The notes below the pieces were generated by a model, which was given only the letters and a program-made list of their open reading frames with translations, made no database searches and had not been told where the DNA came from. The position numbers and the translations under genes were made by a program. This document shows, in pieces, positions 21,601-33,865 of a stretch of DNA of 64,000 bases (positions within the stretch are counted from its first letter, which is position 1; every line of letters begins with the position of its first letter). Source of the stretch: Chlorocebus sabaeus (taxonomy: Eukaryota; Chordata; Mammalia; Primates; Cercopithecidae); assembly GCF_047675955.1 (NCBI RefSeq), contig NC_132926.1, positions 19,140,826 through 19,204,825 of the forward strand, given 5' to 3'.

Positions 21601-22099
21601 AGGTAGCACTTGTCAGGATCTCCAGTGTAAATTTACCTTTTCTTCCTCTCCATACTCTTGTTCTTTGTAAGCAAGTCACTAAGTGCAGCCTACACTTAAA
21701 GGGTGGGGAGTTAAGCTCCTTGATGGGGCAGTGTCTACATAAGTTATTTGAAATTCTGTATGGGAGATCCACTTCTTTTATGGAAAATTTATTTTTCCTT
21801 TACCAAATATTAAAAAATTATTAATTTCTGTTATATTATGAGGCAATGGCAAAATGATCTCTACGTCTTGCAAATTATGGCTTCAGTAAGGGTTCAAAAA
21901 TATGATTAATTTTTGTAAATGTTTTAAGGGCATTCGAAAAGATTATATATGCTCTATTTCTTAGATATAAGAAACTTTTTGTTACTGAAGTATTTTATGA
22001 CCTTTTGCAATATTTGATTACTTGATATGTCATTTTAAATTAAGTATATGAAATCTCAACATTATTATAATATTTATGAGTGCTTATATTTTTAGTGTT
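21601..22099. other. Unrecognised AT-rich stretch
   Basis: No gene or clear repeat. L1M sequence lies on both sides. Confidence 0.35.
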
Positions 22100-22900
22100 T
22101 ATTCATTTATATATCTTTACTTTGTGTTATTAGGAACATAAATTTTCTTTTTCCTATTTGTTTGCTTTTTGGGTGTAATATAATTTCTACCAAAATGAAA
22201 CAGCTTGCTCTAGTTCATTTAATGCCTTCTGCCTTGAATTCTATATCTAATATTTGTTTTACCATACTTGCTTTCATTTTGTTTGCACTTATAGGTATAC
22301 CTTTGTGCATACCTTGTAGTCAACCTTCTTTTTCTTTTATATAGCATATAGCTATATAAAACTTAATTATATATATATTTTCTTATTGGAAGAATATAAT
22401 TTGGTTACATATATAGTGATTCCTGACACATATAGGGTTATTACTTCCTTCATACTTAATGTTTCTGTTTACCTATATTTCCTTTTCTTCTTATATTTTA
22501 CTAAGTAAATTTTTTCCTTATTGTTATTTTATTGTTTTAGATCACATTAATTTTAGTAGTTCCTCTTAAATTTTAATGAATACATTTTAACCTAGTTTTC
22601 TAAAACTTTAAAAGTGATTAATACTTATATCTTTCTGAAAACAAGATATAAATATTCTACTACTTTTCTTCTCTTGACATTCTGTATTTTTTTCTTTTTT
22701 TTTTTTTTGCAATCATGTCTTCAATTTCCAGTACAATATTGATTACCTTTTAAGATAGTGCTTTGTTGTTTTACTTATAAAATATCTTAAGTGTCAAAGT
22801 CTGTTTTCTTTTAATTATCTTATGTTGCGTATATAATGCCTATTTCCTCTAAAGTCAGTTTTAATGTTTATTTTTATCTTTCTCTTTCCTGTTCTTGTTG
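22100..22900 (-). mobile_element. Probable L1M/HAL1-like fragment
   Basis: CTGCCTTGAATTCTATATCT, TACTTGCTTTCATTTTGTTT and the following thymine-rich text resemble antisense L1M ORF2. Similarity fades after about 22500, and the right half is weakly supported. Confidence 0.4.
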
Positions 22901-23650
22901 TCCTCAGATGTCTGGAGTTTGTTTTTTTTTCAAATTTATACATAAAAGACAAAGTTGATTAAAAGACTAGATGGCACGTGAGTCCTCCACAGTTTTGTTT
23001 GCTTGTTTAAGAAACAGGACTGTCACAGGATTGGGAGGACTAACTGCCAGCTAACTCTTTGTAAATAATGTGTACAGGGGATAGGTTATCTTCTTAGGAT
23101 GCATGGAGGGTGGGTACCAATCTCATTCGCTCTACTTCTGTCAAATTAAGGATGGCTTTGCTCTGAGTATAGAATAATTTATTGTGGTAACAATATAACA
23201 ATCGCAATAGCAAACACTTGTTGGGTGTTTCATATAAATTAACTAATACTCCCACAATTCTGTGAGGTAGAGACTATTATTTGATATAACAGATAAGAAG
23301 ACATGTACCAAGGGCTTTAATTCACTTGTTCTACCTTATGCATTTAATGTGTTAAGGCTGTATAACTATAAATATGAATACCACTAGTCATTCAGGCTCC
23401 AGAGGCCATCCTCTTAACTACTGTAATTCTTGCTGCCTTTTACTTGAAGAGGGAAAAAAAATTCATTTCAGTTTTGCACAGAGCTGCCTTTTCCCCTCTG
23501 TATGTCTGCACTTAGCTCATTTCTGCTTCATTTCTAGGCCCTATGATTAGGACAGAAAAATTCCTTTTTCAATTCCTCTCCTGTGTGTCCTTCTCTACGC
23601 TTGCTACTATCGTCAGATCTCCCACTTTGTTTAGAGTAGTGCCATGTAAT
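22901..23650. other. Unrecognised; MIR-like piece 23200-23330
   Basis: 23200-23330 (GTTTCATATAAATTAACTAA, ACAATTCTGTGAGGTAGAGA) resembles an antisense MIR. No gene is apparent in the remainder. Confidence 0.4.
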
Positions 23651-23654
23651 CAAA

Positions 23655-23745
23655 TTTTCTGCTATAATAGAAATGTTCTGTGGCTGTTCTGTCCAATATG
23701 GAAGCCACTAGCCACTCGTGTGTTACCATATTGGACAGCCTAGGT
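23655..23745. mobile_element. Small hAT-like foldback element
   Basis: CTGTCCAATATGG (23689-23701) and its exact reverse complement CCATATTGGACAG (23726-23738) flank GCCACTAGCCAC. The words AGAAATGTTCTGT, GTCCAATATGG and GCCACTAGCCAC are typical of a hAT-Charlie MITE. I would guess an internally deleted MER3-like copy. It has no coding capacity. Confidence 0.5.
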
Positions 23746-23749
23746 TTAG

Positions 23750-25199
23750 AGAACTGTTTTTCACTGTGTTCTATCTGGGATGCATGTTACAATCAGCCTG
23801 TCTGTACACACAGATGTTGGCTGGAAACTGGCCCACTCGTTAATTACCCTGAGGGCTGCTTCGTATCCTGCTGCTCCTTCCAGTTCTTGTTGACTCTAAC
23901 CTTGGAGTTTTGTTGTATCACCACTGGGAAAAGTGGCGCTGTAGTGCCCCTCTCTTTTGTTTCTCTTCGATTGTCTCTCTTACTTGGACTCTTCTGTCCA
24001 TCTTATTCTATTTGCTCTCTGCTTTTCAGAAATTTCTTCAAAGTTTGGCTCACTGATGAAATGATTTTCTATTTTCCAGAGTTTGATAGTGTTTAAAAAA
24101 ATATGTGTGTTTTGGTATTCCCCTCAGATTTTAGGAAGGAAATAAAGGCATGTACATGTGATTATTTTATGATCTTGAGTCAGAGAGTTAATGTGATTTC
24201 AATGATTTTACATAATATGTAATGTAATGGATGAACAACTATAACAAAAGTACTTTCTCTTTTCTGGAGCCGCTAAGAAATTATTGTTCTTATTTAATAT
24301 TTCAGAATAGAAGAAATGGTCTTTGTACCATGGGTAACTGTAAGCTATTTGGACCTCTTTTAGATGAATATAAGCAAGGACATTTTATTTTATATAATCT
24401 TTGCTCCTTTGTAAATAATAGATAGTCCTCTTTTCCTCTCTCCTTTTATCCTTCAACTCTTCCTGTTTCCTTTCTCTGACTGGTGCAGATAAGAAGTTCA
24501 AGTATATTGGTGAGCAAACTTTCTCATATCAGGTTTTTGTTTTGTTTTGTTTTGGTTTATATAAACATTGTAGTATTTGTGAAGACTTCATTTTATTTTA
24601 TTTTTTGTCTTATTCACAATGAGGCTATTGGTCACTACAATATAAGGATGTGTTTCTGGAGGGACACCAATAATATTTCTGAATTGCAATAGAAAGTTAA
24701 GAGGATGCACAGCAGATGATATCGTAATGCCTCCTACTCATACAACATTCTGATATGGGGATATGTGATGTTCATGATGTTTCAAACATTTATTAAGTTT
24801 GCAGAGTGTCATGATCATACTGTTCTTGGAGTGGGTGCAAGAGAGTAATTTTACTTTTGAATCATAGTGTAACAATGAAGCCTTTTAAAGACAAGGCATG
24901 AGAATAGTAGGTGCTATTTTGGCTCTGAACAAAAATATTCCAGTGAACTCTATCTGCTTCCATCACGAAGGCACCTGGTGAGAAACACCTGCTGCTCCCC
25001 TCTTCTGTCATGAAGGAACTTGATGTCAGGAAATAAAACTCTTCCACTGACATGTTCTGAAAAGAGAGGTTACAAAATGTTATATGTTGAGAAGACTTTG
25101 ATTTTGAGATGATAGCTTAGATCCACTGTGCTTTTCCTCCTCAGGATAAGTGTGTCAATATTTTTAATGACATTGGTCATGGATATTATTTTATAGGAT
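23750..25199. other. Unrecognised non-repeat stretch
   Basis: No gene or repeat family recognised. An open frame of 138 codons at 23680-24096 starts inside the foldback element and has no domain signature, so I treat it as chance. Confidence 0.4.
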
Positions 25200-25820
25200 C
25201 TCCTGTCAGCAACAGACATTATTAATATTTTGGTCAATATTCTTTCAAAATATTTTCCATGCTGTATGTAAGTATATATATACTTTTATAATACTAGAAC
25301 CATACCAAACATACTAATTTAGGACATGTAAATTCATGTACATTTCTTCATGTTGTTAAATATTCTTCTGCAACATCATTTTATTTTATTTTTTTTGAGG
25401 TGATGTCTCGCTTTGTCACCCAGGCAGGATTGCAGTGGCACTACCTTGGCTCACTGCAACCTCTGCCTTCTGTGTTCAAGTGATTCTCCTGTCTCAGCCT
25501 CCTGAGTAGCTGGGACTACAGGCACGTGCCACCATGCCCAGCTAATTTTTGGTAGTTTTAGTAGAGACAGGGTTTCACCATGTTGGCCAGGATAGTCTCG
25601 ATCTCTTGACCTTGTGATCTGCTCAGCTAGGCCTCACAAAGTGCTGGGATTACAGGCATGAGCCACTGTGCCCGGCCAACGTAATTTTAAATGGCTACAG
25701 TGTTCTAATGAATAAATGTGCTGTGTTTAACATCTCATTATTAAACAATCACAAATAGTGCTATGATGAACACATCTGGATAGTTATTTTTGACAATATC
25801 ATTGATTATTTCCTTAGAGT
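25200..25820 (-). mobile_element. L1M fragment split by AluS
   Basis: Antisense L1M text flanks the Alu: TTGTTAAATATTCTTCTGCA on the left, and AAATGGCTACAGTGTTCTAA, GTGCTATGATGAACACATCT and GATTATTTCCTTAGAG on the right, in the order of an L1M ORF2 3' end read in antisense. Confidence 0.5.
25385..25677 (-). repeat. AluS element
   Basis: Full-length antisense Alu ending GTGCCCGGCC. Probable imperfect target duplication AACATCATTTTA (about 25372) and AACGTAATTTTA (25678), with two mismatches. Confidence 0.85.
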
Positions 25821-26057
25821 GAGGTTTCTCACCCTGGCACTATTGGGGAAGGATGTTTATTGGCATTTGGGGATGGATAATTATTTGTTGTAGAGGACCA
25901 TCCTGTGCACTGCAGAGCGTTTAGCAACATCCCTGGCCTCTACCCACTAGATGTCAGAAGCATCCCTACCCCTGGTGGTGACAGCCAAAACTGTCTCAAG
26001 ACATTGCCAAATGTCCTTGGAAGCCAAAATCTTCCCCCATTGAGAACCAGTGCTACA
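25821..26057 (-). mobile_element. MER20 (hAT-Charlie)
   Basis: A near full-length antisense copy runs from GAGGTTTCTCACCCTGGCAC through GTAGAGGACCATCCTGTGCA, TCTACCCACTAGATGTCAGA and ACATTGCCAAATGTCCTTGG to TTGAGAACCAGTG. It is a non-autonomous DNA transposon, old and without coding sequence. Confidence 0.75.
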
Positions 26058-26209
26058 GAGTAAATTATTTAAAAAAGAATTCTCACAGAAATCATACGCA
26101 CAGATTTAATTTTAAAAAAATCTATGTAGGTTTTATTTTCACTTTAAATAAAGTAATAGAAAGTTATAAAGAGACAACTTTAAATTTGTGGAAAATGTTT
26201 TTCCTAAAC

Positions 26210-26405
26210 CAAGGATGTCCAATCTTTTGCTTCCCTGGGCCACATTGGAAGAAGAATTGTCTTTGGCCACACATAAAATACGCTAACATTAACAATCACA
26301 AACAATCTTATAATGTTTTAAGAAAGTTTACCAATTTGTATTGGGTTGCATTCAAAGCTGTCCTGGGTCACATGCAGCCCATAGGCTGCAGGTTGGACAA
26401 ACTTG
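26210..26405. mobile_element. hAT-like non-autonomous element with terminal inverted repeats
   Basis: Ends CAAGGATGTCCAA (26210-26222) and TTGGACAAACTTG (26393-26405) are inverted repeats with two mismatches. Internal GCTTCCCTGGGCCACATTGG, AGAAAGTTTACCAATTTGTA and GCAGCCCATAGGCTGCAGG match a common primate repeat whose family name I do not assign. The 8-bp target site is not clear. Confidence 0.6.
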
Positions 26406-26639
26406 CAAACCTTTCCTACCAAAGTTCTTAAGGTATAGTGTGCCTGGTGATAAATACAGGTGGGGTCCTATTTTATTGTTAGCTACAGAAAAATCTTTCT
26501 TTAAGTGATAAAGCTCACAGATATGCAATGAGAGAAGACCCAGCTCTCAAACTGCTTATCTTTTTGACTACATAATATTTCATAATTTCAGATTCTGTAA
26601 CCGCATTACACATTTTTTTTACACCTAATGTTTTCCTTT

Positions 26640-26880
26640 TCTAAGCAGTAAATAGACTGTTTAAGTGTTTGGATTTGGAATCAGTCAAAGTAAGATTCCG
26701 ATATGATATCTTACCAGTTTCTAACTAGTTAATGCTGGGCTGCTTTCATCCTGTTTCTGTAACTGTAAGATGGGAATAAGGTCAACTATCCAGAGTGGTT
26801 GGAAAAATTAAAAGTCAACTGTTTTAAGGCTCTTGACAATGCTTAGCATCCAGAGAGCACTCACAATAGTATCCAACCCC
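26640..26880 (+). repeat. MIR (sense)
   Basis: Forward MIR: GTGTTTGGATTTGGAATCAG, CCTGTTTCTGTAACTGTAAG and ATGGGAATAAGG, with an end near TGCTTAGCATCCAGAGAGCA. Confidence 0.55.
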
Positions 26881-27505
26881 TCCGAATTGAAAGAATAATA
26901 ATAAATTTCCTCAAATTAATTTTGTGTCGCTACGCTCTCTAAGGAGGCATTTTAGCAGTAAAAGTTGTCTCAAAAGTTTTTGCTGGTTGAGTAGATTAAG
27001 TTGTAATATTCTAGGGGTGTAACTTTTATAATTGTGTAAGAGACTGCACGATAGTTACTTCTTGAGTCATTTGGAACAGGAACCCATTGGATGTGGGAAA
27101 AAAATACTAGAAATTTGATTTTCTATGTATTTTAAATGTCATCTGTTTTAATTTCTATTTTTATATTTGGTAATATTAGTAAAATGGTGTGATGTATGTG
27201 ACTTGGTGACTGCTTGCTCAAAATTTCTTTATTGCTGGTGTGTGAGAGCGACATCTGTTTTGGAGACCACTGACCGAAGGTAGTTTTTTTGTTGTCGTTT
27301 CTGTGATTTGGGAGAGAGAAAAGGAGTTGTAAATCTCACTGACTGTCAGAATCCCCACAATTCACTGTGTGTTTTTTCAACATTATTATGCTTAAAGTTT
27401 CATTATTCTTGTAGTTTTCAATCACAGCAGAGGTATATTTTAAATGTTCCCACCCCAGTTGTTCTCTCAAGATTGATTGAATATACATAATTTCCATATC
27501 AGTAT
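26881..27505. other. Unrecognised stretch
   Basis: No gene or repeat family recognised. Confidence 0.4.
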
Positions 27506-27509
27506 ATAT

Positions 27510-27890
27510 AGATTTACCTCATTCTTTCTAGATCCTCATGACATTCCACTGCATGGATTTACTATAATTAATTTAGCTACTTCCTTATTCAACACTGTAA
27601 TATCATCTGTATGCATCTCTGAACGCTTATCTAGGGTTAAATTTATAAAAATGGGAATTACTGTTTCAAAATGTATGCATGTTTAAAATTTAGATTCAAC
27701 AACAAGAGTGCATCAATATATCCTCCCATATGTGAGACATTTTTTCTCAAATTCTCATATTGTTTAAATTTTAAGGTAAAAATAGCATTTAATTTTTGCC
27801 TTAATTTATTATTCTTGAATAATGAGTGAGATTGAGCATCTCTTTGTAAGCCTATTTACATGTGTATCTCCTGGAAATAAGTAGTTTTAT
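27510..27890 (-). mobile_element. L1M ORF2 3' fragment
   Basis: Antisense L1M: TTTACCTCATTCTTTCTAGA, ACATTCCACTGCATGGATTT, ATTCTTGAATAATGAGTGAG and ATTGAGCATCTCTTTGTAAG occur in the expected order. Highly diverged. Confidence 0.5.
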
Positions 27891-29640
27891 AATCATCAAG
27901 AAGGCCCTTCCATTGTACTGATTGCGTCTCTGTTTTTGTACTTAGGGTCACTAAAGAAGCCAGAGTGGAGGCTGCAGGGAATATGGATTTAAATGAATTT
28001 TGGCTGTACCATCAAGCAGTCTGATCACTGAGGAAATATCAAAAGCTTCACCCGAGTGACTCATCACCCAAATTCAGCAGAGGTAATAGAATGACTTACA
28101 TTGCTCAACTTTTTGGCTATTTAGTTGGCTGTGTGAGATCAATGGTGCCCACATTCTCTGCTGGATTTTGCTTTGGGAAAGAGATTTATTGGTTAGATCT
28201 CACGTTACAATGCCGTCAGTGTCTTTGGGACCCGATTCCCAATACTCAGAAGCATAGAACAAAATTACTTAACATCTTGGCCTCAGGTAACAATATCTAC
28301 TTCACTGAGTTGGATCAGGCATCAAATTCTGTGGGGATATACTATTGTCCACTGCATGAGCTCTCCTTCATCTTGTTTCATTATTTTCTGAGACTTTGGT
28401 TTGTATTGGATAGTGAAAAGCTTGTGGCCAGAGATAAACCCAAGTGGCAATTTTAGGAGACATGTGAAATAAAAATGTGACTGGTCATGCATATGGATTA
28501 TTAGATGTATAATGTATAATATAGCTTTCTATATGTAGTGTTACCTAGATTGGGCACATGTGCTATTATTATGCTTTTAAAATGTATTGCTTTTTTCATG
28601 AAGTTCAGATGGTCTGACTAGTTTATATTCTCTAAACGTTTCTTGTTTTACTATTTCGTCAGCTTCTACTCTTAAAATTCACTGCATGGTCTCTACAGAC
28701 AAGAAGCAAAGGTTCTGCACTGCTACAGCTTTCCGTTAAAAGACAGAGCGTCTACATTTTCTCTCATTTTACTCTGAGACGGCCAGTCTGTTTTGTAGTC
28801 TCCCACACGCACTTTTCTTCTCTCAAAGACATTTCCAAGTTTAATATTATATTTTTAAAGAGTCTAGAATCATGCAGGCTTTAAAAGAAATACCAGGAAT
28901 TAAAAAAAAGAAATAACTCCCATATAGAGCCCTTTACCACATCTATCTAACAATTACAGCAATGCCTTTGCTAGTTAAATTATTGCAGAATTGCTAATAT
29001 CATCTACTTTTCAAAAGCATTAAAATAAAATTGTTTAGAAGTAATGTCATTTATTTAAAAAATTGGGCAGAATAAGGAATATATGTCTTTATATTGGTAT
29101 AAGATGATTAAATATTTTTTTTTGTGGAAAATGAGACATTTCAAAGATTAATCTTAACAGGGAAGTCTTTTCCTATGTAAATATTTTATCATTTTACACT
29201 GTATAATATTGGAGATTTTCTGATAATTTGTGGTTTTGAAAATTATGGGGTCTTAGAATTTATTCATTTGAAGATCTTTTAGCTTCTATTATGAGGGTAC
29301 ACTGACCAAAACAAATTACATGTCTCATGTTATTCTTCGTAGTGCATCTAGTCTGGTCAAATGGAATCATGTACCTCCGAAATAATAGTGAAAGAAAGCT
29401 ATAAAAGAAGCAATTGCATGTAATTGTAGTAAAGGATAAGCATTTACTGAACAGACAGAAAATACCAAAGACATACTTGCTCTCTGTGCCTGTGTAATCG
29501 GTGATGCGTTAGTAATATTATTTTGTATAAAAAAGACTTTTTAAAATGTATTACATTTTTCTCTACTGAAGAGCATAAAATAATCGAGAGTGACCTGTAA
29601 TTCTTGCCAGAAAGAGACTTTGACTTTGGATAGGATCACT
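27891..29640. other. Longest stretch without recognised repeats in this part; candidate exon-like segment
   Basis: No known gene or repeat is recognised. 27946-28082 is bounded by a pyrimidine-rich TTTTTGTACTTAG acceptor-like site and an AG|GTAATA donor-like site, but all three forward frames contain stops. A 121-codon open frame follows (28091-28456) with hydrophobic segments and no motif I can name. I treat both as unproven. Confidence 0.3.
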
Positions 29641-29644
29641 TTTA

Positions 29645-29730
29645 CAGTCTGTTCATTTATCCAACAAGCATGTATCGAAGGTAGGTTTCTTGTATGGACA
29701 CTGCTAGGTACAGAATTTGGGGTGTGTACG
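29645..29730 (-). repeat. L2 or MIR 3' fragment (antisense)
   Basis: TTCATTTATCCAACAAGCAT then GGACACTGCTAGGTACAGAA is the antisense pattern of the L2/MIR tail. Short and weak. Confidence 0.4.
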
Positions 29731-29808
29731 TTAGTGGTAAAAAGTTCATGTTAGTGTATGTTAGTGGTGAAAAGATCAGTAATCATTGCACAGGGTATGG
29801 AGAGCAAT

Positions 29809-30078
29809 CTTTTTTTTAACTTTTTTAAAATTATACTTTAAGTTCTGGAATATATGTGCAGAATGTGCAGATTTGTTACAGAAGTATATACATGCCATGG
29901 TGGTTTGCTGCACCCATCAACCCGTCATCTACATTAGGTATTTCTCCTAATGCTATCCCTCCCCTAGCTCTCCCACCCCATGACAGGTTTTGGTGTGTGA
30001 TGTTCCCCTTCCTGTGTCCATGTGTTCTCATTGTTCAGCTACCACTTATGAGTGAGAACATGCGGTGTTTGACAGTAA
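29809..30078 (-). mobile_element. 5'-truncated primate L1
   Basis: Antisense L1 3'UTR: TATACTTTAAGTTCTGGAAT, CATGGTGGTTTGCTGCACCC, CATGACAGGTTTTGGTGTGT and GAGTGAGAACATGCGGTGTT. It ends inside the 3'UTR and contains no ORF2. Divergence suggests an intermediate-age L1PB/older L1PA-type copy. Confidence 0.78.
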
Positions 30079-30284
30079 ATGATAATATAAAGAAGAATGA
30101 GAAGTAGTCATCAAAGGTAAAAATGATGTAGTAATCACTGCTGATTTTAGCAGGGTGTTTACTAATTTCCCATCATTAGTGAAGGACTTGACCATCCATT
30201 GTGAATATTATGTCATCCTCTCCTCCCAACATCCAACTGCCTCTTTTTTCTTACCTTATACCTACTGTGCAGCTTATAGATGGA

Positions 30285-30800
30285 AAGATGCTTTCCAAGA
30301 TTTGTAATCCCTTTCTCTGTGCTAGGGTGAGCAGGTCTCAGCCAATCAGTGCAAGGAATTCCCTTGCCCCAGGCAATGGTTCAAGAGTGGGACTTTGTGA
30401 ATGTGAATGGGAAGAGACATTTCTCATGTGAATGGGAAGAGCCATTCACATCTGGACTACAGGCCATGAGAGGTTTTCTGAGAATGACTGGAAAAGCTCT
30501 CTCACTATTTTGGGAGAACTTTTTGAAGTGATCATTTTGTTCATTCCTTTGCTTTGGATAAAGAAGCTCCTTGTGCCTGTGAGGGGAAAGCAAGCCTGCT
30601 GACTCCACAGAAGGCTGAACAGAGGGAGAAAAAAAGAAACCAGTTCTTGAATCTGTGGCTTAGGCACTGAAATCAAACCCAGCCTGAAGACTCTCTTTTC
30701 TCTGGACTTTGAGATTAGGGGGCCAGTAATACACTTTTGTTGCTTATGCTAGTCTGAGTTATGTTTTCTCTTTCCTTCAACTAGTCTGAATTATACCCAG
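30285..30800 (+). mobile_element. Possible MLT1-like LTR
   Basis: CAGCCAATCAGTGCAAGGAA, CCAGGCAATGGTTCAAGAGT, CAGCCTGAAGACTC-like text and a terminal TCTGAGTTATGTTTTCTCTT resemble MaLR MLT1 LTR order. A 25-bp partial duplication (TGTGAATGGGAAGAG at about 30402 and 30427) lies within it. Support is moderate to low. Confidence 0.35.
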
Positions 30801-30804
30801 AAGT

Positions 30805-30990
30805 TATCTCTTCCATCTTCGTGATGATTCTGTGAAATAGATGTTATTACTGTTATCATTTTAGGGGAGAGGAAACTGAAGTCTTAAGGTTAGATCACTT
30901 GTCCTGAACCACAGTGGCACAAAGTGGCACAAAGCCAGGACTTTACCTGCACAGTTCAATCCAACGACCACATTCCGAAGCACTGTATTC
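30805..30990 (-). repeat. MIR (antisense)
   Basis: TGATTCTGTGAAATAGATGT, TTTTAGGGGAGAGGAAACTG, AGTCTTAAGGTTAGATCACT and AAAGCCAGGACTTTACC are antisense MIR blocks. A short duplication of GTGGCACAAA occurs near 30915. Confidence 0.6.
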
Positions 30991-32285
30991 TACAGCTTCA
31001 CATGCTTTGTTGATCCAGAGACAATGTCAGTCACCTTAAAAATGTAGAAAACTTATCACTATGGTGGAAGCATTTGATCTGGCCTGTAGTTAGAACTTAA
31101 ATGAACAAGAGATGCAGCTGAATCAACAGCTTTAGAGTAGAGGAGGTAAAGTAGCTGAGGCTGGCATCTCATCTCTGTGTAGTTCCTTAAGGGGGTGATA
31201 GGAGATGGGACCCATAGGAAAGCTTGGGAGTCCCACAGAGTTTAGAAGACAAAGATTGAGATCAGGGAGGCATGGCAAAATTAGATGGAGGAGGTTAATA
31301 AAAGGAGGAGTCCCTGAATGGGAATGGTCAAACGGTGGAGGAATCGCAAACATTGAGGCTGGTGCCCACCTACCTGTAGTTTTTGAGATAATGGGATGGT
31401 GGGGTGAGGGATGGGTTACAAAAGAAAATGATCACCAGGATCTGCATACACTTAGGAGTTCAGTATCATCACAATCAGGGAAGAGCCATGTTTCAGTGTA
31501 GGAGAGAAGGTAGAGGAAGTATTGCCATAAGGACTGAGTCAGAATGTGTGTATAAAGGTTCAAAAAAGCACTGTGAAGGATTGGTTACCAGGGGTATGGA
31601 GGATAGATGTATGAGGATAACTCTGCTGGGTTTGAGATGGCTAGTGGGCTGGAAGCATGTGCATTTTGGTCACTAGCGATTAAAACTGGGAATTGTGGGA
31701 AGGAAAGAGGCTGTTTCCAGCTTGAGCTTCTTCCCAGCTTACATTTACATACGTGGATTCCTTCACAATTCTGACTGCCAGTGCGCCATGTCCTGCTGGC
31801 AGAAGGGAACTGAGGTGGCTATGGCAACCTGAAAAACCTCAAACTATTAATATTCACAAACATATGGAGGCTGCAATTCTTTAAAAACAATAACATCAGC
31901 AGTGGCAGTGGCAACGGAAACAAACATAAGTTGTAACTCTCACCTCTGGAGAAACACAGAGCTACATATATTATTTTTTAATAATCAGTCACAAATTAAC
32001 TAATTGCTGCAGTCCTGAAACCCACTTTTCCCTGTAGCTTGTCATTATCTGCAGATGTCAAAACAAGTAAAATAAATGGACTAGATTTCCTTGAGATGTT
32101 TGTGGGTAATAATTGTTTGCCTGAAAAAAATTAAAAATTGTGTGTCTGGCAGCAAAATCTCCTTCATAGGTTATTACTTTAAAGTTTCTTTTTTATCTTT
32201 GAATAGCTGGTAGAGATTGTTAAACTCTACCTTCCTCCTTTTCTGAATCATCAAATTCAGTGGTCAGTTGATTAAAATCCACTGT
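30991..32285. other. Unrecognised non-repeat stretch
   Basis: No gene or repeat family recognised. 31060-31700 is purine-rich. 31790-32170 is an even-textured AT-rich block with no repeat signature that could be a conserved non-coding element. The open frames at 31132-31676 overlap on both strands and lack motifs. Confidence 0.4.
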
Positions 32286-32430
32286 GGCGTTGCAATTAGA
32301 AATGCACATCCCTGGTTCCCCACCCTAGAGATGTGGATTCATTAAGTCTAGAGTAGGACCCAGGAATTGGTATTTTAAGTGAGCTCCCCAACGTAATTCT
32401 GATGGTGAGATGGTGAGAAACAAAGCTGTA
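32286..32430 (+). mobile_element. MER5A-like fragment (hAT-Charlie)
   Basis: GCAATTAGAAATGCACATCC, CACCCTAGAGATGTGGATTC, CAGGAATTGGTATTTTAAGT and GAGCTCCCCAACGTAATTCT correspond to the internal part of MER5A. Its ends are lost. Confidence 0.55.
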
Positions 32431-32554
32431 GTCTTGGAGAGCTGGTGGCTGAAGATTACAATAGGGAGGTGTGCTTTTCTGTTTTGGAATTTGTTTTAGT
32501 TATTTTTCTAACCCCATTCTTTCTTCATCATAAATCTTTGCTCCTAGAGGCAGA

Positions 32555-32785
32555 GTGTTATGATGGAAAAAGCTCATGAGGTCTGGATTGGAGTCCCTGG
32601 TATGGCATTTATAAAAGGTGAACCCTAGACTGAGACAGGTAAACTTATTCTGAGTCTCAGTTTCTCCATCTTTGAGATGGCCCTAAGAGTTTTCCTTAGA
32701 GCTCTAGGGATGATGTTTAGAGAGTATCTTATCCAACACCTAGTATATAATAAGTGCTTAAATAGTGCTATTATTATGACCTTGA
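32555..32785 (+). repeat. MIR (sense)
   Basis: Forward MIR over most of its length: GTTATGATGGAAAAAGCTCA, GTCTGGATTGGAGTCCCTGG, CTGAGTCTCAGTTTCTCCAT, CTAGTATATAATAAGTGCTT. Confidence 0.7.
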
Positions 32786-33865
32786 TTTCTCCTTGGCACT
32801 AACTTGTTGCACCTGCCTCTGGGGTTGCCGGCACAGAAATGTTACCTTGTAGAGGATTGCATGTGTCGTGCACACACTAGGGGAATTTTTCTGCTCTTTT
32901 ACTCCCCCCTTTCCCTTTTCCTTAGGCTTAGAATGAAAACCCATTAGGGAGGACCTGAGCCCAATGATGAGGTGAAGAAAGGGAAGCGGTCCTCAAGAGA
33001 AAACAGCAGAGCAAGAGTATGCCAACAATGAGATTCTCAGAAACCCCCAATCCTGCACAGGGAACTAAATGAAGTATGGTGCTATCAGCATTTGTAGCAT
33101 CTGTTGGTGGCACTGAGTAGAGGAAGTGGATGCTATTATCTCTGTCATATCTGCCTTTTCTTCTTGAAAGTTGACAAGGTGAGGTTGGTTGGGGACAGAA
33201 GTTAGAGAAGGATTCCCTTGTTAACATTGTCTTGTCTGTGTTCTGTGTCCCCTCTGTGTACTATAGACATAGCGACCTGGTGAAATGGTGGAGAGAGAAA
33301 GAATGCTCAAAGTTCTATGTGTACTGCTTGTGCATTCCACAAAACCTGTTACCCATCTGGTGTTTTGGCATGATAGAAGTTTCTAGTTTCAGAAATATCA
33401 TTGAACAGGGGCTCCTGGATAGGGGTAGATATTTTAACTTTTGGCTTGCATCATGGATTCCATAAAGATAGAATTTCTTGGAAATTCTCAATATATTTCT
33501 TAATGCAGCAGTGCTAAAGGGCTTTAATAGTTTTGATATAGATTAAAAATTGGTGGCTTATGGGCAGAATTTCTCTTTCAAAATGTCTACTTCTTATCAG
33601 TACTATATTTAAAAAATGAAATTTCTCTAATGTAAACAAATAATCAAACAAAAGCAACCAAGAAATTTTGCCTTTAAATTCAAATTTCTGGCCTTTTTTT
33701 TTTGAATAGTCCAAACAAGTGACGATATTGGCTGAGGAGCATGAATTGAATATACCAGCTTGTCATAGGCGCCAGCTGCTCATTATTTTCTTGCCTGGCC
33801 TTCAGAGACATTGGGAGCTCAGACTTGAGTACCAGCTCTAGACTCACACTGCCCTGGTATAAGTA
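32786..33865. other. Unrecognised stretch
   Basis: No gene or repeat recognised. The open frames at 32928-33465 show no motif. Confidence 0.4.

Noticed and set aside
23680..24096. 138-codon frame
   Set aside because: It starts inside the hAT-like foldback element and shows no motif, signal peptide pattern or splice context.
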